Below, one piece after another: positions 1 to 6,201 of a DNA stretch of 8,334 nucleotides. The DNA lies in assembly GCA_002366685.1 (NCBI GenBank), contig DFBP01000214.1, positions 1-8,334 on the forward strand. Direction: 5' to 3'. The notes under the pieces were generated by a model that was not told the DNA's origin, made no database searches, and saw only the letters and a list, made by a program, of their open reading frames with translations. Source of the stretch: Rhodobacterales bacterium UBA3077. GTDB taxonomy: Bacteria > Pseudomonadota > Alphaproteobacteria > Rhodobacterales > Rhodobacteraceae. The translations under genes and the position numbers were made by a program. Each line of letters opens with the position of its first letter. The first letter of the stretch is position 1.

Positions 1-24
1 CCAGATGTCCAGATGTCCAGATGT
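1..24. repeat. Tandem octamer repeat, three copies of CCAGATGT
   Basis: Three perfect head-to-tail copies of CCAGATGT occupy the first 24 bases, after which the pattern stops at TACCTTTC. The array may continue beyond the left edge. The copy count within the window is read directly from the sequence. No function is evident. It could be a short variable-number repeat or part of a binding-site cluster. Confidence 0.85.
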
Positions 25-234
25 TACCTTTCTAATACCGCAGATACCACGACGCAAAAGAAGGGTAAGTGTGTTTTCGCTGCATATATGAAAAATTTAG
101 ACAGCTTGCTCAAAAGCAGAGTGTCGTCGCCATGCTCTATTTTATTGCTGCGGCTATATAGCAATTTACCTAAGGCAATAATGGCTTTCTCGTTATTCGG
201 TTGTCGTGCTACGATTCTTGGTCCGGCAAAACGC
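25..234. other. AT-richer stretch with no convincing gene
   Basis: This stretch is visibly richer in A and T than the operon to the right. Short open frames exist on both strands (about 80-86 codons), but their conceptual products overlap each other, look unlike any family I know and have no clear ribosome binding site. I see no tRNA, terminator or insertion-sequence end. It may be decayed DNA beyond the ORF remnant that ends at 235. Confidence 0.4.
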
Positions 235-621
235 TTACTCGATACAGCCGAGAAAGCCGAGCACATCAGTTAGCAGAACTTCAAACTCGGTAAGGTGAGC
301 TCTTGCTTGATTATCCGGCAGCCTCGCCATCTGATTGGCCGTACGGATCTTCGCCTCCGGACTAAAATCATAATCCACAAAGATCCTCCAGGCATCAGCA
401 ATCCTGTCACCAGGCTGTGCGGCACCAAGGGCAAGATCTTTAACTAGACTCTCCGGATAAACGCCGATGGGATTGCGCTGCGTAAGTTGCTCTCCCTCAA
501 GAGCTGCCTCCCAAACAGCGCGAGGGTAAAGCACCTCGAGAGTTACGGGCACGCGGAAACCTGCAGCCAATGCTGGGCGAATGTAACGAGGCTTCGGATA
601 TACGAAGCACTTGCCGGACAT
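235..621 (-). CDS. Unrecognised hypothetical protein, possibly a gene remnant
   Basis: An open frame of about 128 codons from an ATG at 621-619 to a TAA at 235. Its conceptual product looks protein-like, with stretches such as LEVLYPRAVWEAALEGEQL, PGDRIADAWRIFVDYDF and LTEFEVLLTDVLGFL, mixed helical character, no signal peptide and no membrane segment. I do not recognise the family. The frame stays open upstream to an ATG at 741 and on to the TGA at 784-786, and it is the same frame as the IS6-type transposase further upstream. The ATG at 621 is preferred because the residues before it look like untranslated junction sequence. The ribosome binding site is weak. It may be the 3' part of a larger gene cut by the insertion-sequence rearrangement, or a chance frame. 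Confidence 0.4.
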   Translation of the reverse strand: MSGKCFVYPKPRYIRPALAAGFRVPVTLEVLYPRAVWEAALEGEQLTQRNPIGVYPESLVKDLALGAAQPGDRIADAWRIFVDYDFSPEAKIRTANQMARLPDNQARAHLTEFEVLLTDVLGFLGCIE

Positions 622-768
622 CGTATTCTTTGGGTGGCTGTTAAATTCTGTTTTTTGCGCAGTTGCATCACCGTCTACAATGCCGGCCGCTCGAGGCCTA
701 TCCGGATGATGCTTATGTTGGGAGCGCCACCCTATCAACATGTCGATAACGTATCCGTGCCCTGCGCC

Positions 769-1314
769 TGCTCGCTCTCGTCGTCAAAACGGCAAGTGCG
801 AATTCTCCGCACGGTTATTCTTCCAGCGGCCAATCTCCTGCTTATTTATACTGCCGATTACCTTCATCGCCGCACCATATGAGCGGAACCTATCAGTCAC
901 AATCACCGTAGGAGAACCATAACGTTTCATCAATTTTCTGAGGAATTTCAACGCAGCTTTGCGATCTCGCTGTTTTGTGACATAGGTTTCCAGAACTTCT
1001 CCTTCGTGATCAACCGCCCGCCAAAGATAGTGTGTCTCGCCATTGATCTTCACAAAGACCTCGTCCAGAGGCCACTGCCAATTTAAGTATGACCGCATTT
1101 GGTTAATTCGCTTACGACAGATCTCGGCGGCAAACATCGGACCAAAACGGTTCCACCAAAACCTTATGGTTTCATGGCTTATATCAATGCCGCGCTCGCG
1201 CAGCATGTCTTCTACATTCCGCAATGAAAGTGGAAAGCGGACATACAACATCACCCCCAAGCGGATGATCTCGTCGGACGTTTTGAAGTAACGAAAAGGG
1301 TTAGGTTTGGTCAT
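769..1314 (-). pseudogene. IS6-family DDE transposase, truncated with in-frame stop
   Basis: The first 176 codons match the IS6/IS26-type transposase pattern: an N-terminal helix-turn-helix region (roughly residues 10-60), then the DDE catalytic core with D84 in WPLDEVFVKINGE, D141 in VTDRFRSY and E170 in NNRAENSH. After HLPF a TGA stop (784-786) replaces the arginine codon normally found in the HLPFRRRERA block. The next five codons still read RRERA before similarity ends near 769. Intact family members run to about 230-240 residues, so roughly the last 60 residues, including the usual Arg-rich/HNHFN-type tail, are lost. The gene is therefore dead twice over, by a nonsense change and by a 3' deletion or rearrangement. 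Start chosen at the ATG at 1314, giving MTKPNPFRYF, a typical IS6 N-terminus. Confidence 0.87.
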
Positions 1315-1372
1315 CCAGCGAGGTTATTCCACCGCCCTGCTCGCTTCAAGCGAGTTTTCGCTGACAATACCC
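769..1372 (-). mobile_element. Truncated IS6-family insertion sequence
   Basis: This is an IS6-like transposase gene plus its upstream leader. The probable outer end is GCTGACAATACCC at 1360-1372, which reads GGGTATTGTCAGC inward on the minus strand. It lies 58 bases before the transposase start, the usual distance for this family. No matching GGGTATTGTCAGC is seen on the left, and similarity to the transposase stops near 769, so the left terminus and the 3' part of the gene are missing. The leader carries a perfect inverted repeat, CTCGCTTCAAGCGAG, at 1340-1354. The exact right boundary is inferred from spacing and the GG start typical of IS6 ends. No target duplication can be checked because one end is gone. 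Confidence 0.65.
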
Positions 1373-1607
1373 TTTGTCTAATAGTTGGAGTGTGAATCAG
1401 TGGCGAACCAAAAGAAATATGAAGTACTAGACAGCCCGCCGATCCTAAGATGTTGGAAGTTAGTAAAAGTAGCATTTGGACATCCCTAGAGTGGACGAAC
1501 AGGTGGACAGGAAACCTAGTCAAGCAGTCAGGTCGCCGCGCGCGACCTTTTTGGCGCGTCTTAAGTCACGTGATCCACCTGAAGCGCTGCGATTGCCAGA
1601 CTATGCA
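1373..1607. other. Intergenic region between IS remnant and operon end
   Basis: About 235 bases without a supported gene separate the IS6 remnant from the stop codon of the CobW-type gene. It contains a plus-strand hairpin with a T-run at 1531-1552, a palindrome TCACGTGA at 1566-1573, and two near-identical GTGGAC-containing segments around 1492-1509. A plus-strand frame of 57 codons starting at 1450 runs straight through the hairpin and into the 3' end of the CobW gene, so I do not call it. No U-tract follows a hairpin in the direction of the operon, so no intrinsic terminator for the operon is visible here. Confidence 0.5.
1531..1552 (+). terminator. Terminator-like hairpin oriented on the plus strand
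   Basis: GGTCGC and GCGACC form a 6-bp stem around a CGCGC loop at 1531-1547, followed directly by five Ts at 1548-1552 on the plus strand. On the minus strand the same hairpin has no downstream T-run, so it would stop plus-strand transcripts, not the operon that converges on it. No plus-strand gene is evident upstream. It may serve a lost gene or block antisense reading into the operon. Confidence 0.45.
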
Positions 1608-2567
1608 TCAAGATGAGAACTGACGAAACGACGCTTCGAGGTTCGCTTGCGTGAAACCACGGCCAAACACAGCGATAGAATTGTCTGTGTCGCAGGGTTC
1701 CTCCGGTTCCGGCAAGATTTCTGGAGACTGCACGGATTTGCGCACCGTTTGGACCAGCAGGCGACCCGCGGTTGTGCGCACCACGCCTTTGACGCGCACA
1801 ATCTCGTCCCCCCGCGCGTGAAGAAGAGCAGAAAGCCACACGGTAAACCCTGTCCAATCCGGCGCATCACCAAGATCAAGCTGCGCGGGCCGGATTGGGG
1901 CGGCTTTGGCGCCGTCAAGTTGTGGCAGCGAGATCAGTTGCGTGCTCTCCTGAATGTCCGGTAACGCAGCTGCGCTGCCAAAGATTGTTGCAGACTGCGC
2001 AGCCCCCGGGGCCAGCACGCTGAGCGTCGCTGACAGTTCAGCAATTTTGCGGGTGTCGGCCGCCTCGGTCTTGGTCAGGATCAAGCGATCCGCCGCCTCT
2101 ATCTGTGCGCGGCTCAAGGTCTCTTGCCGCAGTTGATTGCGCGCGTTGAGCGCATCGACGATCACAATGATCTCGGTAATCACAATCTGGCGGGCCAGAA
2201 TGGGATGATCCTGGACCAAGGTGATGATTGCAGCAGGATCCGCCAGCCCACTGGTTTCAAGTACGATGCCTTCCAGCCGCTGGGATGGATCGCTAATGCG
2301 GCTGCGCTCATCACACAGCCGAAGCAAGGTTTGCCGCAGGCTCTCTTGTCCTTCGCAGCAAACGCACTGCCCTGCCAAAACCGTCAATTCATCTGCGGCA
2401 CGCAGCAAGGCATCGTCAACCGGGATTCCCGCAGCCTCGTTCACAATCACATGCACCCGGCCATATTGCTTTTGATGCAATTGATGCCTTAACCACGTCG
2501 TTTTGCCCGATCCCAGGTATCCACCAAGGATCGTCAGCCGAAGGCGGCCTTCGGTGGCGTTTGTCAT
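1608..2567 (-). CDS. CobW/COG0523-family G3E GTPase
   Basis: A 319-aa cytoplasmic GTPase of the CobW/COG0523 metal-chaperone group. The N-terminal domain carries the P-loop GGYLGSGKTT (residues 15-24), the family's metal-binding CxCC signature as CVCC (68-71), and the Walker B/switch motif ETSGLADP (104-111). The guanine-specificity loop reads TKTE (165-168) where NKxD or TKxD is usual. A CobW C-terminal domain follows, recognisable from RVKGVVR and the near-terminal FGRGF. Length is normal. Members of the family deliver Zn, Co or Fe to client enzymes (for example the nitrile hydratase activators, and CobW in cobalamin synthesis). Which metal or client applies here is inference: the operon encodes a dihydropyrimidinase-type Zn enzyme and a metal-binding NodB-fold hydrolase. 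The start codon overlaps the upstream stop as ATGA, suggesting coupled translation with the small CxxC protein. It is the last gene of the operon. Confidence 0.9.
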   Translation of the reverse strand: MTNATEGRLRLTILGGYLGSGKTTWLRHQLHQKQYGRVHVIVNEAAGIPVDDALLRAADELTVLAGQCVCCEGQESLRQTLLRLCDERSRISDPSQRLEGIVLETSGLADPAAIITLVQDHPILARQIVITEIIVIVDALNARNQLRQETLSRAQIEAADRLILTKTEAADTRKIAELSATLSVLAPGAAQSATIFGSAAALPDIQESTQLISLPQLDGAKAAPIRPAQLDLGDAPDWTGFTVWLSALLHARGDEIVRVKGVVRTTAGRLLVQTVRKSVQSPEILPEPEEPCDTDNSIAVFGRGFTQANLEASFRQFSS

Positions 2568-2848
2568 GACGCTGGCAATTCAAGCGGGTCAAATGGACGG
2601 CCCGACAGTTTTTCAACCTCGACCCAAAGCGCATCTAAGTCCGGTACGATGGCCTGCGCCCCGCTAAGTGACATGACCTGAATTCCTGGAATAAGCCCTC
2701 CATCATGGGTGCTAACACCAGTCCCCCGCAGAACGGATTGCAGGATTTGCATGCGGCGGAACCTTTCACGCAAGCGGTCGTGCGGCGTTGCCGCCCCGGC
2801 TTCAGTCCAATGTCCCGGGATTGCAGGAAAGCCACAACTGGCGCACAT
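2564..2848 (-). CDS. Small CxxC protein of unknown function, CobW partner candidate
   Basis: A 94-aa soluble protein that I cannot assign to a named family. It begins MCASCGFPAIPGHWTEAG, giving C2 and C5 as a CxxC pair with H13 nearby. A basic, probably helical segment follows (RLRERFRRMQILQSVL, residues 25-40), then a THDGG motif (47-51), and an acidic/hydrophobic C-terminal part ending in GRPFDPLEL. The extreme N-terminal CxxC plus histidine resembles a small metal-binding site. Its start overlaps the stop of the upstream NodB-fold gene (TGATG, one shared base), and its own TGA overlaps the ATG of the CobW-type GTPase (ATGA). This tight sandwich between a hydrolase and a metal-chaperone GTPase suggests a role in metal supply or enzyme maturation, but that is inference. 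The coupled junctions at both ends support it being a real gene. Confidence 0.77.
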   Translation of the reverse strand: MCASCGFPAIPGHWTEAGAATPHDRLRERFRRMQILQSVLRGTGVSTHDGGLIPGIQVMSLSGAQAIVPDLDALWVEVEKLSGRPFDPLELPAS

Positions 2849-3750
2849 CAGATCACCTCTGGCCGCGCGACCCCTTGAAATGGAAAGCGCGCGCGGAAAT
2901 CATCGGCGATGGCGTCAAACGTCATCCATTCGCAGCCTTCATGGCCGTTGATATACTCGATCAGCCGTTCCAGCATCAGCAAGACCTGCGGGCGGCCCGA
3001 TACATCCGGATGTATGGTGATGGCAAAGACAGCATAATCCATTTCACGGTAGACCCAATCAAACTGATCCTTCCACATCTGCTCAATATCGCGCGGATTG
3101 ACAAAGCCATGGCTGTTAGGTGATTTCTTGATGAACATCATCGGCGGCAGGTCATCGACATACCAGTTGGCGGCAATGTCCACGAGGTCGATTTCGTGCC
3201 CATGTTTCAACGGATGCATCCATTCGCCTGCGGTTTTGGTGTAGTCGATCACATTCCATGTATCGCCGGTGCGGGCATAAAACGGCTGAAAATCGCGGTA
3301 GCCCTGACTATGATCGTAGGAAAACTCATATTTCTGCAATAAAGCCGCAGTGGAATTAGACATTTCCCACCATGGCGCGACATAACCCTTGGGGGCTTTG
3401 CCTGTGAGCTTTTCGATCAACTCGATGGATTTTACCAGCACGTCTTCTTCCTGTGTCGGCGTCATCGCGACCGGGTTTTCGTGCAAATAGCCATGCGCAC
3501 CAACCTCGTGTCCCGCGTCCACGATCATTTGCATTTCCTTAGGAAATGTCTCCAGGCTATGGCCGGGAATGAAAAAGCTCGTCTGCATGTCGTATTTCTT
3601 GAATAATCGCAGCAGACGGGGGATACCAACTTCAGTTGCAAATATTCCCCGCTGAATATCAGAGGGGCTGTCACCTCCGCCATAAGATCCGATCCAGCCC
3701 GCGACAGAGTCAATATCGGTGCCAAAGGCGCACATGATTTTCTTGGTCAT
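2848..3750 (-). CDS. NodB-fold hydrolase, HpPgdA / cyclic-imide-hydrolase type
   Basis: A 300-aa protein of the polysaccharide deacetylase (NodB homology, carbohydrate esterase 4) superfamily, very similar from end to end to Helicobacter pylori PgdA (about 293 aa). Matching segments include DIDAVAGW-like TDIDSVAGWIGSYGG, GHEVGAHGYLHEN, GYVAPWWE, DDLPPMMFIKKSPNS and TIHPDVSGRPQVLLM. Expected active-site residues are present: D12/D14, H86 and H90 (the HxxxH metal motif), the APWW region near 125-128, and H247 in the HP motif. There is no signal peptide, so it acts in the cytoplasm. That makes cell-wall deacetylation unlikely and favours hydrolysis of a small cyclic imide or amide, as recalled for bacterial imide hydrolases of this same branch. 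The genomic position directly after a hydantoinase supports this. A clear GAGGAG lies 8 bases before the ATG. The stop overlaps the next start. Confidence 0.88.
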   Translation of the reverse strand: MTKKIMCAFGTDIDSVAGWIGSYGGGDSPSDIQRGIFATEVGIPRLLRLFKKYDMQTSFFIPGHSLETFPKEMQMIVDAGHEVGAHGYLHENPVAMTPTQEEDVLVKSIELIEKLTGKAPKGYVAPWWEMSNSTAALLQKYEFSYDHSQGYRDFQPFYARTGDTWNVIDYTKTAGEWMHPLKHGHEIDLVDIAANWYVDDLPPMMFIKKSPNSHGFVNPRDIEQMWKDQFDWVYREMDYAVFAITIHPDVSGRPQVLLMLERLIEYINGHEGCEWMTFDAIADDFRARFPFQGVARPEVI

Positions 3751-3758
3751 TTTGGGTT

Positions 3759-3764
3759 CTCCTC
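3759..3764 (-). promoter_or_regulatory. Ribosome binding site of the HpPgdA-like gene
   Basis: GAGGAG on the minus strand sits 8 bases upstream of the ATG at 3750, within the 23-base gap after the hydantoinase stop. It fixes the start codon and suggests independent initiation at this non-overlapping junction. Confidence 0.8.
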
Positions 3765-3773
3765 AAAAGGTTT

Positions 3774-5231
3774 TTAAACGCCGATGGGCATGTGTTTGGG
3801 GTCCCGCGCGACTGGGCGTGGGGCGACGATGTCTTTCCATGTTGACAGCGCAAGGCTGACAGGTGGAAACGCGCTGCGGGTGATGTGCTTGCCACGGCCC
3901 GGCTGGGCCTGACTTTCGGCCCCCACCTGCCAGACCACATCACCACGTGACAGGGTGTAACGGGGCAAGCCCGTCACCTCAAAGCCCTCGAAAACATTAT
4001 AATCAATAGCAGATTTTTGAAACTTGGCGCTGATCGTTTTGCTGGCCTTTGGGTCCCAAACCACCAGATCGGCATCGGCACCAACCAGGACCGCTCCCTT
4101 GCGTGGGTAAATGTTCAGGATTTTCGCGATGTTGGTGGAGCTCAGCGCGACAAACTCGTTCATCGTCAACCGCCCCGTGGAGACACCATAAGTCCACAAA
4201 AGTGACAACCGGTCCTCAAGCCCGCCGGTGCCATTGGGAATTTTAGTGAAATCCCCTTTTCCCATCCGTTTTTGCTCGGTGGTGAAAGCGCAATGATCGG
4301 TGGCCACAACCTGCAAAGATCCGGCAGCAAGCCCCGCCCACAGCCCATCCTGGTGCAGCTTGTCTCGGAACGGGGGGGACATCACACGCTGCGCGGCATG
4401 GTCCCAATCCTCGTGTTCATATTCACTCTCATCCAACAACAGATGCTGGATCAATGGCTCACCCCAGACACGCTGGCCTTTCTGCCGTGCGCGCCGAATG
4501 GCCTCATGCGCGTCCTCACTGCTGGTGTGCACGATGTAAACCGGCACGCCCGCCGCGTCCGCGATGGTGATTGCGCGGTTCGTGGCTTCGCCTTCCACGG
4601 ACGCCGGGCGTGAATAGGCATGGACCTCAGGGTCGGTGTTCCCTTCGAAGAGGAACTTTTCTTGAAGCGATGCGATCAAATCACCGTTCTCGGCGTGGAC
4701 GAAGGGTAGTGCGCCTAGCGCAGCACAACGCGAGAATGACGCGAACATCTCGTCATCGTTGACCATCAGCGCGCCTTTATAGGCCATGAAATGTTTAAAA
4801 CTGTTCACGCCACGCTCGACCACAATGGCCATGTCGTTGAATATCTGTTCCGACCAGCCGGTGATCGCCATGTGAAAACCGTAGTCGCAGCTCGCCTGCC
4901 TTGCCGCGCGTTCCTCCCATTCGTCTAGTGCGGGCAAAATGCCGTCCTCCCCCGGAATGATGTAGTCGACCACCATCGTTGTTCCGCCCGACGCCGCCGC
5001 AAATGTCCCGCTTTCCCAAGTTTCGGCCGTACGGGTGCCCATGAAGGGCATCTCCAGATGTGTATGCGGGTCGATCCCGCCCGGCATCACAAAACAATCC
5101 GCGGCGTCAATGACGGTGTCGCCGGACAGGCTAGCGCCAATGGCAGTGATGACCTCGCCCTCGATCAAAATATCTGCCTCGTAGGTGCGGTCTGCGGTAA
5201 CAATGGTGCCGCCTTTGATGAGTGTTGACAT
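3774..5231 (-). CDS. hydA: D-hydantoinase / dihydropyrimidinase
   Basis: A 485-aa cytoplasmic cyclic amidohydrolase that opens 5-substituted hydantoins or dihydropyrimidines to N-carbamoyl amino acids. The amidohydrolase binuclear metal site is complete: HTH at H56/H58, the lysine to be carboxylated K152 in FMAYKG, H179 in FVHAEN, H235 in VHTSSED, and D312 in ATDHCAF. The substrate-loop motif NGTGGLEDR (about 333-341) is also typical of hydantoinases. Length is slightly above the usual 460-480. The frame can be read from an ATG at 5279, but that would overlap the preceding gene by about 35 bases and adds 16 unrelated residues. The ATG at 5231 gives the classic MSTLIKGGTIVTAD start and has AGAGGAA five bases upstream. 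The upstream neighbour is the D-carbamoylase, which consumes its product. The symbol follows common use (also called hyuA or dht). Confidence 0.94.
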   Translation of the reverse strand: MSTLIKGGTIVTADRTYEADILIEGEVITAIGASLSGDTVIDAADCFVMPGGIDPHTHLEMPFMGTRTAETWESGTFAAASGGTTMVVDYIIPGEDGILPALDEWEERAARQASCDYGFHMAITGWSEQIFNDMAIVVERGVNSFKHFMAYKGALMVNDDEMFASFSRCAALGALPFVHAENGDLIASLQEKFLFEGNTDPEVHAYSRPASVEGEATNRAITIADAAGVPVYIVHTSSEDAHEAIRRARQKGQRVWGEPLIQHLLLDESEYEHEDWDHAAQRVMSPPFRDKLHQDGLWAGLAAGSLQVVATDHCAFTTEQKRMGKGDFTKIPNGTGGLEDRLSLLWTYGVSTGRLTMNEFVALSSTNIAKILNIYPRKGAVLVGADADLVVWDPKASKTISAKFQKSAIDYNVFEGFEVTGLPRYTLSRGDVVWQVGAESQAQPGRGKHITRSAFPPVSLALSTWKDIVAPRPVARDPKHMPIGV

Positions 5232-5236
5232 AGCTG

Positions 5237-5243
5237 TTCCTCT
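5237..5243 (-). promoter_or_regulatory. Ribosome binding site deciding the hydantoinase start
   Basis: AGAGGAA on the minus strand, five bases before the ATG at 5231. It supports this ATG over the in-frame one at 5279, and lies in the 13-base gap after the carbamoylase stop codon. Confidence 0.75.
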
Positions 5244-5244
5244 T

Positions 5245-6180
5245 TTAGCTTGGGGGGATTGCTTCCGGGCGTTCCACAATTAATCCGTAATGCTCGGGGC
5301 GGCGGTGGCCGCCGAAATCGAAGACCGTTTGTTTGTAGGTTTCACCCATATCAAGGTCGCAACTGGCCGTGATCACCTCGTCTTCGACCGTGACGGCCAT
5401 CGCGACGATCTCGCCTGACGGTGCGATGATCACGCTTTGCCCCCCCATCGCGGAGCCCTCCTCGTTGCCACATTTTGCGGTGCCGACAACCCATGTGGCG
5501 TTCTGATAGGCCCCAGCCTGCATTGACAGGTGGTTATGAAAGAGCGTCAGGCTGTCCATCGCTTGCTCGCCCACATGGCCAAAGGGGGTATTGTAACCCA
5601 GCATGACCATCTCAACATCCTGCAAGCCCATAACACGATAGGTTTCCGGCCAGCGGCGATCATTGCAGATCGCCATACCCATGTTGCCGCCAAAACCCTT
5701 GTAAACCCCAAAACCCAGATCGCCGGGCTCAAAATAGCGCTTCTCAAGATGCTGGAACGCCCGCTCCGGTTGCGGTTCAGCATGACCGGGCAAATGCACC
5801 TTGCGGTACTTGCCGATTATCTCACCGCTCTGGTTTACAAGGATCGAGGTGTTGAAACGCCGTTTTACTCCGTTCAGGACAACCAGTTCGGCATAGCCAA
5901 GGTAGAAACCGATCCCAAGCTTTTTCGCCTCGTCAAACAGCGGCATTGTTGCCGAATTGGGCATCTCCCTTTCGTAATAACTATCAAGCTCCGCCTCATC
6001 CTCGATCATCCAGCGTGGGAAGAATGTTGTTAGCGCCAGTTCGGTAAAAACGACTAACTCGCACCCCCGGCCTTTTGCTTCCCGCATCATCTCGATCAGG
6101 CGGGCGACGGCGTCTGCTCGGGTCTCGGTCTTCGAAATCGGGCCCATCTGGGCAGCCGCTGCGATCAATTTGCGTGGCAT
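5245..6180 (-). CDS. N-carbamoyl-D-amino acid hydrolase (D-carbamoylase)
   Basis: A 311-aa nitrilase-superfamily enzyme that hydrolyses N-carbamoyl-D-amino acids to the D-amino acid, CO2 and ammonia, the second step after hydantoinase. It closely resembles the Agrobacterium D-carbamoylase (304 aa) throughout: TELALTTFFPRW, GYAELVVLNGVKRRFNTSIL, GKYRKVHLPGH, FQHLEKRYFEPGDLGF and ICNDRRWPETYRVMG. The catalytic Glu-Lys-Cys triad is at E47, K127 and C172, the same numbering as the characterised enzyme. The arginines just after the cysteine (R175/R176) are those expected to bind the substrate carboxylate. No signal peptide. The ATG has AAGGAG seven bases upstream. The D-specific type is a strong family inference, because L-carbamoylases and most beta-ureidopropionases belong to a different metallo-family or lack these blocks. 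Also named hyuC or dcaase in the literature, with inconsistent use, so no symbol is assigned. Confidence 0.93.
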   Translation of the reverse strand: MPRKLIAAAAQMGPISKTETRADAVARLIEMMREAKGRGCELVVFTELALTTFFPRWMIEDEAELDSYYEREMPNSATMPLFDEAKKLGIGFYLGYAELVVLNGVKRRFNTSILVNQSGEIIGKYRKVHLPGHAEPQPERAFQHLEKRYFEPGDLGFGVYKGFGGNMGMAICNDRRWPETYRVMGLQDVEMVMLGYNTPFGHVGEQAMDSLTLFHNHLSMQAGAYQNATWVVGTAKCGNEEGSAMGGQSVIIAPSGEIVAMAVTVEDEVITASCDLDMGETYKQTVFDFGGHRRPEHYGLIVERPEAIPPS

Positions 6181-6187
6181 GTGTTGA

Positions 6188-6193
6188 CTCCTT
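6188..6193 (-). promoter_or_regulatory. Ribosome binding site of the D-carbamoylase gene
   Basis: AAGGAG on the minus strand, seven bases before the ATG at 6180, lying in the 21-base gap after the PuuE-like gene. It is among the strongest Shine-Dalgarno matches in the window and supports strong expression of the carbamoylase. Confidence 0.8.
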
Positions 6194-6201
6194 TTCTAGG
6201 G

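Noticed and set aside
1..24. CRISPR array start
   Set aside because: The 8-base units are contiguous with no spacers, so this is a simple tandem repeat.
660..760. CTCGAG and nearby GC-rich hexamers as a cloning scar
   Set aside because: Single restriction-like hexamers are expected by chance, and no vector sequence surrounds them.
487..882. Plus-strand open frame of 131 codons
   Set aside because: It runs antisense across the IS6 transposase end and the hypothetical ORF, has no family resemblance and no ribosome binding site.
1340..1354. Perfect inverted repeat CTCGCTTCAAGCGAG as a transcription terminator
   Set aside because: It has no adequate T-run for minus-strand transcripts and lies in the leader of the IS transposase, so it is more likely part of the IS end structure.
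1311..1523. Minus-strand frame of 70 codons upstream of the transposase
   Set aside because: It covers the probable IS terminus and leader, ends at the transposase start and shows no protein-like conservation that I recognise.
1450..1623. Plus-strand frame of 57 codons near the terminator-like hairpin
   Set aside because: It reads through the hairpin and into the CobW 3' end, has no recognisable domain and no clear ribosome binding site.
3774..5279. Longer hydantoinase starting at 5279
   Set aside because: The extra 16 residues overlap the carbamoylase coding end and are unlike any hydantoinase N-terminus. The ATG at 5231 has a good ribosome binding site and the family-typical start.
5530..6033. 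Plus-strand open frame of 167 codons
   Set aside because: It is wholly antisense to the well-supported D-carbamoylase. Its length follows from the GC-rich codon pattern of that gene.
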